A DNA stretch of 64,000 nt from Campylobacter sp. RM16187 (GTDB lineage: Bacteria > Campylobacterota > Campylobacteria > Campylobacterales > Campylobacteraceae). A program made the translations under genes and the position numbers. The notes below the pieces were generated by a model. The model saw nothing but the letters and a program-made list of their open reading frames with translations, had not been told where the DNA came from and ran no database searches. Of this stretch, positions 16,885-27,057 are shown one piece after another (the first letter of the stretch is position 1; every line of letters begins with the position of its first letter). The DNA lies in assembly GCF_025319965.1 (NCBI RefSeq), contig NZ_CP012549.1, positions 992,001 to 1,056,000 of the forward strand, read 5' to 3'.

Positions 16885-19875
16885 CTAAATTTTATAGATA
16901 TTTGCAGGTAGCGCTTGTCTAGCGCAAGTGCCTACAAGCCAGTCGTTAAGGCTAAATTTGCCTTTGCGCTTTGGATCAAGCAGACCAAGCAAGTTGTGAT
17001 TTATACCCACTTCGGTTCCTTCTATCCTGAGTGCAGGTTTGCCGTCTATGTAGTGAGTTCTAGCGCCAAATTCGGTGTGTCCAAAGCCGTGCTCAAGGCT
17101 TATAACACCTTTTGCGACGCCGTTTGTCACAAACGCAGTTCCTTTTGCGCTTGCGTATGGAGTTACGACTTTGACCTCATCGCCTGTTTTGATGTCGCGC
17201 TCTTTTGCTATATCTTCGCTGATACGCACGAAATTTACAGGATGTATGCTTCTCATCCTATCGCTCATGATGGTGTAGTAGTGCTGCGCGTTTGATTTTT
17301 TCGAGCTTACCAGATACTTCCACTCAGATTTCGGGAAGAATTTTTCAAGCGGAGTGCCGTCGCTTGTCACAGGTTTCATCAGCGTAGGCGTGCCCGGCAT
17401 GTATTCGCCCGTGATAGAGTGGCGATGTCCGCCAAGCGGCTCATAGTATATCGAGGCCGGATTTGGCGCAGGCACTTTTACGGTTGCCTTATCGCCCTTA
17501 TAAGCCGTGACGTAATCATCATATCTTCCGCCTTTTGCAAGCACGTGAGCGACCTTTGCCACCTCTTCTTTTTTGAGATATTTTTCTATAACAGGCATGA
17601 TCCTATCTATCTTGCTAAGCTCGGCGTCTTCTTTACTGATGTCACTTACCGCTTCGCCGTCAAAAGCTAAATTTGCAAGTGCGGCTGCATAAAACTGCTC
17701 TTTAGTGTCAAGATCCATGGCGTTGCCGTCCTTATCCTTAAACGCACCCTTGCCAAAGCCTTTTAGCCCAAGCTTTTTGGCTATCGCGATATAAAATAGC
17801 TCGACATCTATCGGCGTGCCGTTTTTATCGGTATCTTGTCTTGGTTTAACGGCAGGATAGCGCACGACTGAAGTTTTGGTTATAGTTCCCCAAAGTGAGT
17901 TTGGCATACCCCAGTTTTCTAAATTTAACCCGTCAGGCACGATATAGTCGGCATAAGCGTTAGTTTCGTTCATAAATGCGTCTATACCGATGAAAAGCGG
18001 CAGATCGCGGCTATCTTTTAGCGAATCTTTCACCGCTGTTTCAAGCCCCGCTTGTCCGTAGATGACGTTTGTCATGTAGTTTATAAAAATTTTAGCCTTG
18101 TAAGGATAGCCCACCGCGTGGCTTGTAAGCGTCTCGTTGATAAGCGGCATAGAGATAGGATACCAAGGCTGCTGCGCAGGATAGCCCGTCCCGCCTGCTG
18201 CGACCTTGCGCTTAAACTCCGAGCTTGTCTCGTAGTATTTGCCAGAGCGAGATAAATTTACGCCGCTTGGCTTATAAGCTCCTTCAAATTTCTCAAGCTC
18301 ATATCTACCGCTTAAAAATTTATGCGTGCCTGCGCTTGCATTTACATTTCCACCCTTGTAGCCGTAAGTGCCCATAAGCGTATTTAGACAAAGTATCGCG
18401 TAAGTGCTCATCGCAGCTTGAGTGTGCATCATACCGCCGTGCACGTTCGTGCTTACTTGGCGACCGTTTTTAGTGAAGTTATCGCAAAGCCAGAGGATAT
18501 CATCCATGCTTACACCGCAAAGCTCGGAATACTCTTTCATGGTGTGCTTAAAGGCTGATTCTTTAAGTAGCTGCATAGAGCTTTTTACCGCTACTTTTTT
18601 ACCCTCTATCTCTATCTTGCCTTTGTAGTATAGTTTAGCAGGCTCGTTTATCTTGTAGCTTTGAATTTTGCCGCTTTGCGAGCACACCTGCCACTCGTCA
18701 TTAACTCGCGCAAATTTGCCGTAGTCTTTATGCCCCTTTTGAGTGATAACTAAGTGAGTTGCGTTGCACCAGTGAATTTCGCCTGCTAGCTTGGCTTGGT
18801 CTAAATTTGGCTGGATGAGGTAGTTTGTCGCGTATTTTTCATTTTCGATTATCCATCTTATCATCGCCATAGCAAGCGCTGAGTCCATGCCCGGCCTTAT
18901 GCCTATCCAGCGAGCCTTGTCGCTTGTGGCGTATTTGATAGAATTTGATACCGTAGGATCGACGACCGCGTAGCCAAAGCCGTTATCTTCGCTTCTTGCA
19001 TGAGCTATCATCTTGGCTTGTTTTTGGAACGGATTTCCGCCGTTGCCCGGCGCAGTGCCCCAGTAAATGCTAAATTTAGAGTGCTCGTAATCAGGCTTTG
19101 TATGCGCAAAGCCGCCCGCATTATGAGCGATCTTGCCGCCTGCTCTAAAGCCGCCGCCGCAAATTCCGCCGTGCGAGTAGTGATTGACGGTGCCGAAAGA
19201 TTTTTTCATAAATCTATCTACGATATCGCTTCTGCCGTCATATAGATAAAAGCTTAAAAGCTGGTTGCGTTTAGTGCCGTATTCAGGATTTTCAGCGTCT
19301 ATTAGCTCATCTGAGTAAAGCGCGCGAAGTCCGTCCACGTGTCCTTCGCCAAATAAATTTCCACCCTCGACAACCTCTTCTATAAGCTGCTCAAAGCTGA
19401 TCTTTTGCCATTTGCCCTCGCCTCTTTTGCCAACTCTTTTAAGCGGAGAGAGAATTCTAATCGGCGAATAAAGCATCTCAGGAAGCATCGCGCCTCTAAC
19501 GCAAACCGTAGCGCGCTGATCGTCTTCACCGCTTCTGGTTGTGGCTATGAGAGCGTCGTTTATAGAAGTGTTATAAGGCATCCAGTGGAAATTTGCAAGC
19601 GGGTGGAAGGGATTTCCCACAGAGCGAAGCACGCGGTTATTTTTATCATCTATGTGAAGTCTAAGACCGCATTTTGTCGTACATCCATGACACATCGAAA
19701 AGACTATAGAGTGGCCTTCGTTCATCACAACCTTGCCGTCAACTACTCTAAATTCAGGCTCGTGAGAGTTGCCTTGCACCTTATAATCATCTATTTTTTC
19801 ATCTTTACTCGCAGCCGCAACCACAGGAAGAGCTGAAGTAAGCATAGCTTTTTTTATAAAATCTCGTCTTTGCAT
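16885..19875 (-). CDS. ttrA: Periplasmic molybdopterin oxidoreductase, tetrathionate reductase alpha-like (TtrA)
   Basis: This is a 996-residue catalytic subunit of the DMSO-reductase superfamily, exported by Tat (RRDFIKK at residues 3-9). An Fe-S motif C62-x2-C65-x3-C69-x55-C125 precedes the molybdopterin domains. The probable Mo ligand is Cys at about 239 in HGGICGGGF, which puts it with the TtrA/ArrA/PsrA group rather than Ser or Sec enzymes. Length and the B-then-A gene order fit TtrA, which reduces tetrathionate to thiosulfate. An arsenate or other oxyanion reductase of the same clade is possible. GGAG lies before ATG at 19875; it follows the Fe-S gene by 12 bases. Confidence 0.75.
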   Translation of the reverse strand: MQRRDFIKKAMLTSALPVVAAASKDEKIDDYKVQGNSHEPEFRVVDGKVVMNEGHSIVFSMCHGCTTKCGLRLHIDDKNNRVLRSVGNPFHPLANFHWMPYNTSINDALIATTRSGEDDQRATVCVRGAMLPEMLYSPIRILSPLKRVGKRGEGKWQKISFEQLIEEVVEGGNLFGEGHVDGLRALYSDELIDAENPEYGTKRNQLLSFYLYDGRSDIVDRFMKKSFGTVNHYSHGGICGGGFRAGGKIAHNAGGFAHTKPDYEHSKFSIYWGTAPGNGGNPFQKQAKMIAHARSEDNGFGYAVVDPTVSNSIKYATSDKARWIGIRPGMDSALAMAMIRWIIENEKYATNYLIQPNLDQAKLAGEIHWCNATHLVITQKGHKDYGKFARVNDEWQVCSQSGKIQSYKINEPAKLYYKGKIEIEGKKVAVKSSMQLLKESAFKHTMKEYSELCGVSMDDILWLCDNFTKNGRQVSTNVHGGMMHTQAAMSTYAILCLNTLMGTYGYKGGNVNASAGTHKFLSGRYELEKFEGAYKPSGVNLSRSGKYYETSSEFKRKVAAGGTGYPAQQPWYPISMPLINETLTSHAVGYPYKAKIFINYMTNVIYGQAGLETAVKDSLKDSRDLPLFIGIDAFMNETNAYADYIVPDGLNLENWGMPNSLWGTITKTSVVRYPAVKPRQDTDKNGTPIDVELFYIAIAKKLGLKGFGKGAFKDKDGNAMDLDTKEQFYAAALANLAFDGEAVSDISKEDAELSKIDRIMPVIEKYLKKEEVAKVAHVLAKGGRYDDYVTAYKGDKATVKVPAPNPASIYYEPLGGHRHSITGEYMPGTPTLMKPVTSDGTPLEKFFPKSEWKYLVSSKKSNAQHYYTIMSDRMRSIHPVNFVRISEDIAKERDIKTGDEVKVVTPYASAKGTAFVTNGVAKGVISLEHGFGHTEFGARTHYIDGKPALRIEGTEVGINHNLLGLLDPKRKGKFSLNDWLVGTCARQALPANIYKI

Positions 19876-19887
19876 TTTTAGCTCCTC

Positions 19888-20628
19888 TTAAAGTGTTATC
19901 TCTTCGTTCCAGTGAACGACTCGTTTGTAGCCCGCTTTTTCCTCTGCTTCTACGTCATTTTTAGTTAGAACCTCGCTAACTCCGTAGTAAAACACCTGCG
20001 GATTTGTATTTTTCGGACTATTTATAACCATAGTCTCGTGAGTTGCTAAAAATTTTCTGATGTTTGAGTTTGGATCGTTTAGATCGCCCATTATACGGCT
20101 TCCGCCCACACAGGTTTCCACACAGCTTGGAAGCAGTCCCGCGCGAAGTCTATGATCGCAAAATGTGCATTTATCGGCTTTTAAAGTCTCTTTGTTGAAG
20201 TATCTTGCGTGATACGGACAGGCCTCAACGCAAAGCGCACAACCTATGCACTCGCTACTGTTTATCTTAACGATACCGTTGCTTCTTTGGTGGCTTGCAC
20301 CTGTCGGACACATGTCGATACAGGCTGGACTTTCGCAGTGGTTGCAAAGCCTTGGAAGTGAAGCCATAGCGGCTCTTTTGCCGTCTTTTGCATACGCCTC
20401 ATACTCAGAAACTATCGTGCGAAACATCCCCGCCGGCACGTTGTTTTCCATGGCGCAGTTCATGGTACAGGATTGACAGCCGATACAGCACGTTAGGTCT
20501 ATAACCATACCGAAGCGCTCCTCTTTACTATCTTCAAACTTAGTCGGTGCAGCCTTAAGCGCAGTCGCAGCGACAAACAACCCCGCAGCAGCCATGAAGC
20601 TACGACGCGAATTTTGGTTTGATTGCAT
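19888..20628 (-). CDS. ttrB: Tat-exported four-cluster ferredoxin subunit, TtrB-like
   Basis: The 246-residue electron-transfer subunit has a Tat signal (NSRRSFMAAAG, residues 6-16) and four 4Fe-4S sets: CIGCQSCTMNC, CNHCESPACIDMC, CIGCALCVEAC and CTFC...CVETC. It would pass electrons to the catalytic subunit in the periplasm. ATG at 20628 is chosen because GGGG lies 6 bases upstream and the Tat motif then sits at the usual distance. A frame to 20673 exists but lacks support. No NrfD-type membrane subunit (ttrC) lies between or beside the two genes, which is odd for this family. Confidence 0.78.
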   Translation of the reverse strand: MQSNQNSRRSFMAAAGLFVAATALKAAPTKFEDSKEERFGMVIDLTCCIGCQSCTMNCAMENNVPAGMFRTIVSEYEAYAKDGKRAAMASLPRLCNHCESPACIDMCPTGASHQRSNGIVKINSSECIGCALCVEACPYHARYFNKETLKADKCTFCDHRLRAGLLPSCVETCVGGSRIMGDLNDPNSNIRKFLATHETMVINSPKNTNPQVFYYGVSEVLTKNDVEAEEKAGYKRVVHWNEEITL

Positions 20629-20743
20629 CTTTTCCCCTTTATCAAAAAGTTTTGAACTTGAGAAATTTAACATAAATTAACTTAAAATTATTATTAAATT
20701 TAACTATTTATTTTTAAGCTAAATTTTAGCTACGCAAATTTGG

Positions 20744-20749
20744 TATAAT
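20744..20749 (+). promoter_or_regulatory. xerH: -10 element of xerH
   Basis: TATAAT preceded by TGG (extended -10) lies 32 bases before the xerH start, with AT-rich sequence and no clear -35, as usual in Campylobacter. Confidence 0.55.
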
Positions 20750-20781
20750 TTCCATCATCTAAATTTAGTAAGGATAAGATC

Positions 20782-21849
20782 TTGAAATACGCGCTTGACT
20801 ATAAAGATAGTTTTGAAAAGTCACTACTTTTTTGGCTAACTCGATACGTGAAATTTAAACTAAGCTCGCTATCAAATAAAGAGCTTAGAGACCCGAAAGC
20901 GCTTGCTAGCGTGAATTATTCATTAAGCAAAGAGGTAAGAAGTATAAACGAGCTTGACGGACTGGTTAAATCAGCCCGCAACGCAGGACTTACAGGCATA
21001 AATACTTATTTTAACCCGCTTAAGAAAATTTACGAGACGCTTTGTTTTTACGAGCTTGAGAGCCTAAAACAGATAGATGAAGAGCTGCTTAGCGAAGTTT
21101 TGGCAAGCACTACAGGCGGGCTAAGTGATGCAAGCAAGAAAAACTACAGAATTTCGGTTATAAATTTCTTTGCGTTTTTAGATAAACAAAACGAAGAGGA
21201 CGGCAGAGCGCATATATATGATATATCGCTTAAAAATTGGGGCGGCATAAGCGGCATGAGAGGGCAAAAGCTGCCTGAATTTATGAGCGAAGAAGAGGTT
21301 AAACGCTTTTTATCCGCTATCGAAAATAGCGACTTTAAAGTAAATACAAACCGCAACAAGCTCATCATAAAGACGATAATATTTACAGGGATTCGTGTGA
21401 GCGAGGCTCTGAATTTAAAGCGCAAGGATATAACGGAAGACGGCGATCTTTACACTATAAGAATACGCGGCAAAGGCAACAAATACAGAATAGTAATGAT
21501 AAAGCGCCATCTTATCGAGGCTCACCTTGACGCTATCGCGATAAACTACATAAACAAAGAGGGCTATCTCTTTATAAACAAAAAAGGCACGCGCCTAACG
21601 CAAGCTTACGTAAGCAGGATAGTCGAGCAAATTTTATTTAAAGCAGGAATTCGCAAGGAAAAAAACGGTGCTCACATGCTTCGTCATACCTTTGCAACGA
21701 TGTTATATAAAAAGCAAAAAGACCTTGTGCTAGTGCAAGAAGCGCTCGGACACGCAAGCTTAAATACATCCAGAATTTATACGCATTTTGATAGCGAGAA
21801 GCTAAAACTAGCCGCACAAGTGGCGGAGGATCTAAACTCTAATGAGTAA
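20782..21849 (+). CDS. xerH: XerH-type tyrosine recombinase
   Basis: XerH alone resolves chromosome dimers at difH in Campylobacter and Helicobacter, in place of XerC/XerD. The 355-residue protein has an N-terminal SAM-like DNA-binding half. The catalytic C-terminal half contains Arg in TGIRVSEALNL near residue 212, HMLRHTFATML near 297, LGHASLNTSRIYTH near 320 and the nucleophile Tyr in that last block. A TTG at 20782 starts the frame. The nearby sequence was inspected for a difH site, but none could be assigned with confidence. Confidence 0.88.
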   Translation: MKYALDYKDSFEKSLLFWLTRYVKFKLSSLSNKELRDPKALASVNYSLSKEVRSINELDGLVKSARNAGLTGINTYFNPLKKIYETLCFYELESLKQIDEELLSEVLASTTGGLSDASKKNYRISVINFFAFLDKQNEEDGRAHIYDISLKNWGGISGMRGQKLPEFMSEEEVKRFLSAIENSDFKVNTNRNKLIIKTIIFTGIRVSEALNLKRKDITEDGDLYTIRIRGKGNKYRIVMIKRHLIEAHLDAIAINYINKEGYLFINKKGTRLTQAYVSRIVEQILFKAGIRKEKNGAHMLRHTFATMLYKKQKDLVLVQEALGHASLNTSRIYTHFDSEKLKLAAQVAEDLNSNE

Positions 21850-21878
21850 AAGGCTAAAACCGAAATTTTAGCCTTTTA
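21847..21878. terminator. Bidirectional terminator between xerH and clpB
   Basis: TAAAAGGCTAAAA and its complement TTTTAGCCTTTTA form a perfect 13-bp stem around CCGAAA, starting at the xerH stop codon and 18 bases from the clpB stop. A- and T-runs on both sides make it functional in both directions. Confidence 0.8.
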
Positions 21879-21895
21879 AATTTGGCTACTTAAAT

Positions 21896-24472
21896 TTACC
21901 TTGCGACTTCTATCGAGATATTTTTGCCGTTTGAGCTTATCACGATCTCATCGCCGCTTTCAAGCTCATCTTTTAGTATCATATCGGCTAGGCGGTCTTC
22001 TACCAGCTCATAAAGTGCGCGTCTAAGCGGTCTAGCGCCATACACTATGTCAAATCCCGCTTTAGCTATAAATTTCTTAGCCTCTTCGTTCATGCTAGCC
22101 TTAATACCGCGATTTAGAAGCGTTTTTTCAAGCTCTTTAAACATAATTCCGACGATTTGGACAAGCCCTTCTTCGCTTAGCGGATTAAAAATGATCGTAT
22201 CATCAAGCCTGTTTAAAAATTCAGGCTTAAAATAGCTTTTTAGCTCGTTTTTAACAGCCTCTTCCCTCTGCTCACCTTTTAAATCCATGATGAAATTTGA
22301 AGCGATGTTTGAGGTTAGGATGATGATCGTGTTTTTAAAATCAACGGTTACACCCTTATTATCAGTTGCTCGCCCGTCATCCATGATACCAAGCAGGATA
22401 TTAAACACATCTTTATGCGCCTTTTCGATCTCATCAAACAGTATCACGCTATACGGACGCCTTCTAACAGCCTCGGTTAGCTGTCCGCCCTCATCGTATC
22501 CTACGTATCCCGGAGGCGCTCCAAGCAGCCTTGAGACGCTGTGCTTTTCCATATATTCGCTCATATCAAAGCGGATAAGCGCTCTTTCATCATCAAACAA
22601 AAATTTAGCCAGAGCCTTAGCCGACTGCGTCTTACCTACGCCTGTTGGACCAAGAAATAGAAACGATCCTATCGGACGAGAGCCTTCATTAAGCCCTGCT
22701 TTATTTCGCTTGATAGCTCGTGCTAAGGCGTGAAGCGCAGGATCTTGCCCCACGACGCTAGCTCTTAAGTGATCTTCTATCATGAGATACTTTTGCTTCT
22801 CGCTTGTTAGCATCTTAGAAACTGAAATTCCCGTCCATTTGCTTAAAATTTCAGCCACCAGCTCCTCATCCACTTGATTTTTAAGCAACACGCCAGCTTT
22901 TTTCATCTCTTCCCACTTGATCTCAAGCTCTTTTTGGCGGTTTGAAGCGTCTAAAATTTTGCCGTATTCTATCTCGGCAGCCTTTTGAAGATCGCCGTTT
23001 CTGCGTGCTATTTCGGCTTCATTTTTTAGGCTGTCTATCTCTTTTTTTGCATTTGAAATTCCGTTAAACACGCTCTTTTCGTTTTCAAATTTTACTTCAA
23101 GAGCTTGCTTTTTCTCGTTTAGATCGGCGATTTCCTTTTCTATCTCTTTAAGGCGCTCTTCGTTTTTAGCCTCATCCTCCATCTTGAGCGCCTCTTTTTC
23201 AACCTGCAATGTCACTATCTCACGCTTAATCTTAGCCAACTCATAAGGCTCGCTTTCTATCTGCATCTTAAGCTCAGCCGCTGCTTCATCAATTAGGTCT
23301 ATGGCTTTATCAGGCAAAAAGCGGTTTGAGATATATCTATCGCTTAGCTTAGCAGCTGCCACTAACGCGCTATCGGTTATACTTACGCCGTGATGAACCT
23401 CTAAACGCTCCTTTATACCTCGCAAAATTTGCAAAGCCTCGTTTACGCTTGGCTCTTTTACGTCAATCGGCTGAAATCTACGCTGGAGTGCGGCATCCTT
23501 TTCAAAATACTTTCTATACTCTTTTAGCGTCGTTGCACCAACGGCATGAAGCTCTCCGCGCGCTAGTGCCGGCTTTAGTATGTTTGCCGCGTCCATACTT
23601 CCCTCACTAGCTCCGGCACCTACTATAGTGTGAATTTCATCGATAAAAAGTATGATATTGCCCGCACTTTTTACCTCGTTTATAACGGCTTTTAGCCTAT
23701 CTTCAAACTCACCTCTATACTTTGCACCCGCGATAAGAGCGCTCATATCAAGAGCGATAACTCGCTTATTCATAAGGCTTGTCGGAACGTCTTTTGAAAC
23801 TATTTTTTGCGCTAGCCCTTCGACGATAGCCGTTTTTCCGACACCCGGTTCGCCAAGCAAGATAGGATTGTTCTTGCTCTTTCTTATTAGAATTTGCATC
23901 ATCCTAGTTATCTCTTCATCTCGCCCGATAACCGGATCAAGCTCGGCGTTTATAGCTTTTTTAGTTAGATCAATGCCAAATTTTTCCAAACTATCAAGCG
24001 TCTCGTCGCTTGTTTGAGTGTCTATCTTGCGCCCTGCCCTAATGGCTTCTAAACTCTTTTTGATCTCAAGCACATCGGTAAATTTAGCCAAAATTTCTCT
24101 TATCTCTTTAAGCTCTAAAGCTGAAATTATCCAAGTATCAACCGCTATAAAGCTATCGCCCATGCTTACCATAAAAGCCTTTGCGCTCTCAAGCGAATTT
24201 AAAAGCTCGCGTGAAATTTGGACATTTTCTTTGCTTACGTTTGAGCTGGTCGCTAAGCTTGAAATTTTACTCTTAACCTCCAAATCAACAGCGTTTTTTG
24301 AGATCGACATCCGGTTAAATACTTGATTTAGTATGGAAGCCGAGTCCGTAACTAAACCCCAAAATACGTGAAGAGGCATGACTTGCGGATTTTTAGCGTG
24401 TATGGCTAAACTTATCCCGTTCTCAAGAGCTTCTTGCATCTGCGCAGTTAAACTTTCACCTATGTTTGCCAT
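21896..24472 (-). CDS. clpB: ATP-dependent disaggregase ClpB
   Basis: ClpB is a hexameric Hsp100 that works with DnaK to extract proteins from aggregates. The 858-residue protein has an N-terminal repeat domain and NBD1 with Walker A GEPGVGKT near residue 205. The ~120-residue middle coiled coil that separates ClpB from ClpA follows. NBD2 carries Walker A GPTGVGKT near 605 and the [18 protein letters not shown] pore loop. It is monocistronic, convergent with xerH, and its promoter overlaps a HAIR-like repeat. Confidence 0.97.
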   Translation of the reverse strand: MANIGESLTAQMQEALENGISLAIHAKNPQVMPLHVFWGLVTDSASILNQVFNRMSISKNAVDLEVKSKISSLATSSNVSKENVQISRELLNSLESAKAFMVSMGDSFIAVDTWIISALELKEIREILAKFTDVLEIKKSLEAIRAGRKIDTQTSDETLDSLEKFGIDLTKKAINAELDPVIGRDEEITRMMQILIRKSKNNPILLGEPGVGKTAIVEGLAQKIVSKDVPTSLMNKRVIALDMSALIAGAKYRGEFEDRLKAVINEVKSAGNIILFIDEIHTIVGAGASEGSMDAANILKPALARGELHAVGATTLKEYRKYFEKDAALQRRFQPIDVKEPSVNEALQILRGIKERLEVHHGVSITDSALVAAAKLSDRYISNRFLPDKAIDLIDEAAAELKMQIESEPYELAKIKREIVTLQVEKEALKMEDEAKNEERLKEIEKEIADLNEKKQALEVKFENEKSVFNGISNAKKEIDSLKNEAEIARRNGDLQKAAEIEYGKILDASNRQKELEIKWEEMKKAGVLLKNQVDEELVAEILSKWTGISVSKMLTSEKQKYLMIEDHLRASVVGQDPALHALARAIKRNKAGLNEGSRPIGSFLFLGPTGVGKTQSAKALAKFLFDDERALIRFDMSEYMEKHSVSRLLGAPPGYVGYDEGGQLTEAVRRRPYSVILFDEIEKAHKDVFNILLGIMDDGRATDNKGVTVDFKNTIIILTSNIASNFIMDLKGEQREEAVKNELKSYFKPEFLNRLDDTIIFNPLSEEGLVQIVGIMFKELEKTLLNRGIKASMNEEAKKFIAKAGFDIVYGARPLRRALYELVEDRLADMILKDELESGDEIVISSNGKNISIEVAR

Positions 24473-24501
24473 TTTATTCTCCTTAGTTTTATAATAATCG
24501 C

Positions 24502-24530
24502 ATTATATAACTTTAGTGAAGTATTGTCAA
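24502..24530 (-). promoter_or_regulatory. clpB: Consensus sigma-70 promoter of clpB
   Basis: On the minus strand TTGACA (24530-24525) and TATAAT (24507-24502) are separated by exactly 17 bases, a perfect housekeeping promoter, 30 bases before the clpB ATG. Such a strong promoter fits a gene kept off by a repressor. Confidence 0.85.
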
Positions 24531-24531
24531 G
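24511..24531 (-). promoter_or_regulatory. clpB: HAIR-like (HspR) operator over the clpB promoter
   Basis: The minus strand reads CTTGACA-N7-ACTAAAG, compared with the HAIR consensus CTTGAGT-N7-ACTCAAG. Ten or eleven of 14 arm positions fit and the spacing is exact. It covers the -35 and the whole spacer, so bound HspR would block polymerase. HspR control of clpB is known in Campylobacter; hspR is not in this window. Confidence 0.6.
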
Positions 24532-24765
24532 TTTTATTAGTAAAATTTACTAAGTTTACTCTTTTGAAATATTAAAAACCGGCTCAAATTTTTAATAAAT
24601 GCAAAAATTTATTTTTAAATTTTAAGCTAGTTTTTTAAAAGTTATAAAAGCTAAATTTGGTGTGTATTTTCTTGATTTATCAACTCTAATTTATTTTAAA
24701 TTTAGCCGATTTTTAGCCAAATTTCATTAAAATTAACCCCACTTAATAATGTATAGGAGAATTTT

Positions 24766-26085
24766 TTGAATAAGAGAAAGCTTTTTTTTGCTTCAGGTTT
24801 CATCTCAACCGTTCTTGCAGCAGGCTTAATAGCCGTAAATTTAAACGCAAAAAACAACCAAGATGATGCAAGCGCTAGACTTGAGGCTCTATCAAAATTT
24901 ACAAAAACGATATCAACCGTTGAAAAATACTATGTAGATGATATGAAATTTAAAGAGATCGTCGATAAGGCGATTGAGGGGCTTTTAAATAATCTTGACG
25001 CCCATTCGGGATTTTTAAACGAAAAAGCGTTTAAGGATATGCAGGTTCAGACAAACGGCGAATTCGGAGGGCTTGGTATAACCGTAGGCATTAGAGACGG
25101 CGCACTTACGGTTATATCGCCTATCGAAGGCACGCCTGCGGATAAAGCCGGTATAAAAAGCGGAGATATCATATTAAGAATCGACGGCAACGCGACGCTG
25201 GGCACAACGATAGAAGAAGCCGTTAATAAAATGCGCGGCAAACCAAAGACGCCAATCACCATAACTATCGTGCGAAAAGGCGAGCCAAAGCCGTTTGACG
25301 TTAAGCTAATTCGCGATATCATCTCGGTAGAATCAGTCTATGCAAAGATGATAGAAAATGAAAATATCCTCTATGTTCGCGTTACAAATTTCGATAAGCA
25401 CGTAACTCAAAAAGCAGAAGAGTTCATAAAAAAACATCCAAAAGCCCAAGGCATCATCCTTGATCTTAGAAACAATCCGGGCGGACTCTTAAACCAAGCG
25501 GTCGGGCTTACAAATTTGTTTGTCGATAACGGAGTAATCGTATCTCAAAAAGGAAGAAACGCAAGCGAAAATTCCGAATACAAGGCGATAAAATCAAATA
25601 AGATCACAAACCTTCCGCTAGCTGTTTTAGTAAACGGCGGAAGTGCAAGTGCTAGCGAGATAGTAAGCGGTTCGCTTCAAGATCATAAGCGCGGCGTGGT
25701 GATAGGCGAAAATACATTTGGCAAGGGAAGCGTGCAGATAATATTACCGGTAGACGGAAAAGAGGCGCTAAGGCTTACTATAGCTAGATATTACCTGCCA
25801 AGTGGTCGCACAATACAAGCAGTAGGAGTAACTCCTGATATAAAAGTATTTCCTGGCAAGGTTCCTCAAGAGGAATCGAGTATGTTTGCGATAAAAGAGA
25901 GTGAATTAAAAAAACATCTTGAAAATGAGCTAACAAAAATCGCAGATCATAAGCAAGATGTAAATTCAACAGCTAAAAAAGATGAAGCAAAAGAAGATAA
26001 GACTATACTGGCTCAAGCAAAAGTCAATGAGGACATGCAGCTAAAATCTGCTATAGATGCTATAAAAGTGTTAAAAATCAAATAA
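24766..26085 (+). CDS. ctpA: C-terminal processing peptidase (S41 family)
   Basis: This is a periplasmic serine/lysine protease that trims proteins at their C-terminus. The 439-residue protein has an N-terminal signal anchor (FFASGFISTVLAAGLIAVN). A PDZ domain (~80-165, with GGLGITVGIRDGALTV) precedes the S41 protease domain. The catalytic Ser lies in NGGSASASEIVSG near residue 295 and Lys in GENTFGKGSVQ near 320. A Lys/Glu-rich C-terminal tail follows. It starts with TTG at 24766 behind AGGAG, and leads into purC, 15 bases downstream. Confidence 0.93.
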   Translation: MNKRKLFFASGFISTVLAAGLIAVNLNAKNNQDDASARLEALSKFTKTISTVEKYYVDDMKFKEIVDKAIEGLLNNLDAHSGFLNEKAFKDMQVQTNGEFGGLGITVGIRDGALTVISPIEGTPADKAGIKSGDIILRIDGNATLGTTIEEAVNKMRGKPKTPITITIVRKGEPKPFDVKLIRDIISVESVYAKMIENENILYVRVTNFDKHVTQKAEEFIKKHPKAQGIILDLRNNPGGLLNQAVGLTNLFVDNGVIVSQKGRNASENSEYKAIKSNKITNLPLAVLVNGGSASASEIVSGSLQDHKRGVVIGENTFGKGSVQIILPVDGKEALRLTIARYYLPSGRTIQAVGVTPDIKVFPGKVPQEESSMFAIKESELKKHLENELTKIADHKQDVNSTAKKDEAKEDKTILAQAKVNEDMQLKSAIDAIKVLKIK

Positions 26086-26100
26086 CCTAAGGAGAACAGG

Positions 26101-26811
26101 ATGGAGAAAAAAGAGTTAGTCTATGAAGGAAAAGGCAAAAGGATGTACGCGACTGATGATGCGGATCTTTTAATAGCCGAGTTTAAAGACGATTTAACGG
26201 CTTTTGATGCCCAAAAAAGAGGAAACGAGGCTGGAAAAGGTGCTCTAAATAATAAAATTTCAACGCAACTTTTTAATCTTTTAAAAGAAAAAGGTATAGA
26301 AACCCACTTAGTAAAAACACTAAACGATACTGAACAACTGATTAAAAAATGCAAAATAATCCCTCTTGAAGTGGTAGTAAGAAATATAGCTACAGGTTCA
26401 CTTACTAAGCGCCTGGACATACCTGACGGAACGGTTTTGCCTTTTGCCTTGGTTGAGCTATATTACAAGGATGATGCGCTACACGATCCTTTGGTAAATG
26501 ACGAACACTGCCTGGCTATGGGGCTTGTAAAAAGCGAAAACGACCTTGATAGACTTAAACATTTAGGTAGAGAGATAAACTCTGTATTGTTTAAATTTTT
26601 CGCGGATAGGAAGCTAAAACTTGTTGATTTTAAAGTCGAATTCGGCGTAGATAAAGATGGAAATATTATACTAGCAGATGAAATTAGTCCTGATAGTTGC
26701 AGATTTTGGGATGCCGATACAAATGAAAAGCTTGACAAAGATAGATTTAGACAAGATATTGGAAATGTAAAAGTAGCCTACGAAGAGGTTTTAAGAAGAA
26801 TTTTATCATAA
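26101..26811 (+). CDS. purC: SAICAR synthetase
   Basis: PurC joins aspartate to CAIR in purine synthesis. The 236-residue protein starts with [15 protein letters not shown] and has [17 protein letters not shown] near residue 40. [11 protein letters not shown] lies near 95 and [14 protein letters not shown] near 190, all diagnostic. It heads a purC-purS-purQ group. Confidence 0.96.
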   Translation: MEKKELVYEGKGKRMYATDDADLLIAEFKDDLTAFDAQKRGNEAGKGALNNKISTQLFNLLKEKGIETHLVKTLNDTEQLIKKCKIIPLEVVVRNIATGSLTKRLDIPDGTVLPFALVELYYKDDALHDPLVNDEHCLAMGLVKSENDLDRLKHLGREINSVLFKFFADRKLKLVDFKVEFGVDKDGNIILADEISPDSCRFWDADTNEKLDKDRFRQDIGNVKVAYEEVLRRILS

Positions 26812-26820
26812 AGGTTATAG

Positions 26821-27057
26821 ATGAAAGCTATAGTAAACGTATCACTTAAAAACGGAGTTTTAGATCCTCAAGGAAAGGCTGTAGAGCACGCACTTGGCTC
26901 GCTCGGATTTAACGGCATATCAAACGTAAGAGTTGGAAAACAAATCGTCCTTGATATAGACACCAAAGATAAAGATGAGGCCAAAAAAGCTCTTACAAAT
27001 ATGTGTGAAGAGCTTTTGGCAAACACAGTTATAGAAGATTACGAGATAATAATATGA
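26821..27057 (+). CDS. purS: Phosphoribosylformylglycinamidine synthase subunit PurS
   Basis: PurS is the small ~80-residue subunit that bridges PurL and PurQ in the FGAM synthase complex. The 78-residue protein has the PurS pattern: VNVSLKNGVLDPQGKAVEHAL at the start (in part LKNGVLDPQGKAVEHAL) and a C-terminal CEELLANTVIEDYEI. It overlaps purQ by 4 bases. A purL gene is not in the window. Confidence 0.95.
   Translation: MKAIVNVSLKNGVLDPQGKAVEHALGSLGFNGISNVRVGKQIVLDIDTKDKDEAKKALTNMCEELLANTVIEDYEIII

Noticed and set aside
17075-19836. Several plus-strand ORFs of 67-143 residues within ttrA
   Set aside because: All are antisense to conserved catalytic-subunit sequence, typical of long open antisense frames there.
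16885-20628. Arsenate reductase ArrAB
   Set aside because: Not excluded, but the Tat-exported B subunit, B-A order and length fit TtrBA better; no arsenic resistance genes are nearby.
20674-20781. difH site next to xerH
   Set aside because: The short palindrome AGCTAAATTTTAGCT is present but resembles many AT-rich repeats in the window and could not be matched to a difH consensus without a search.
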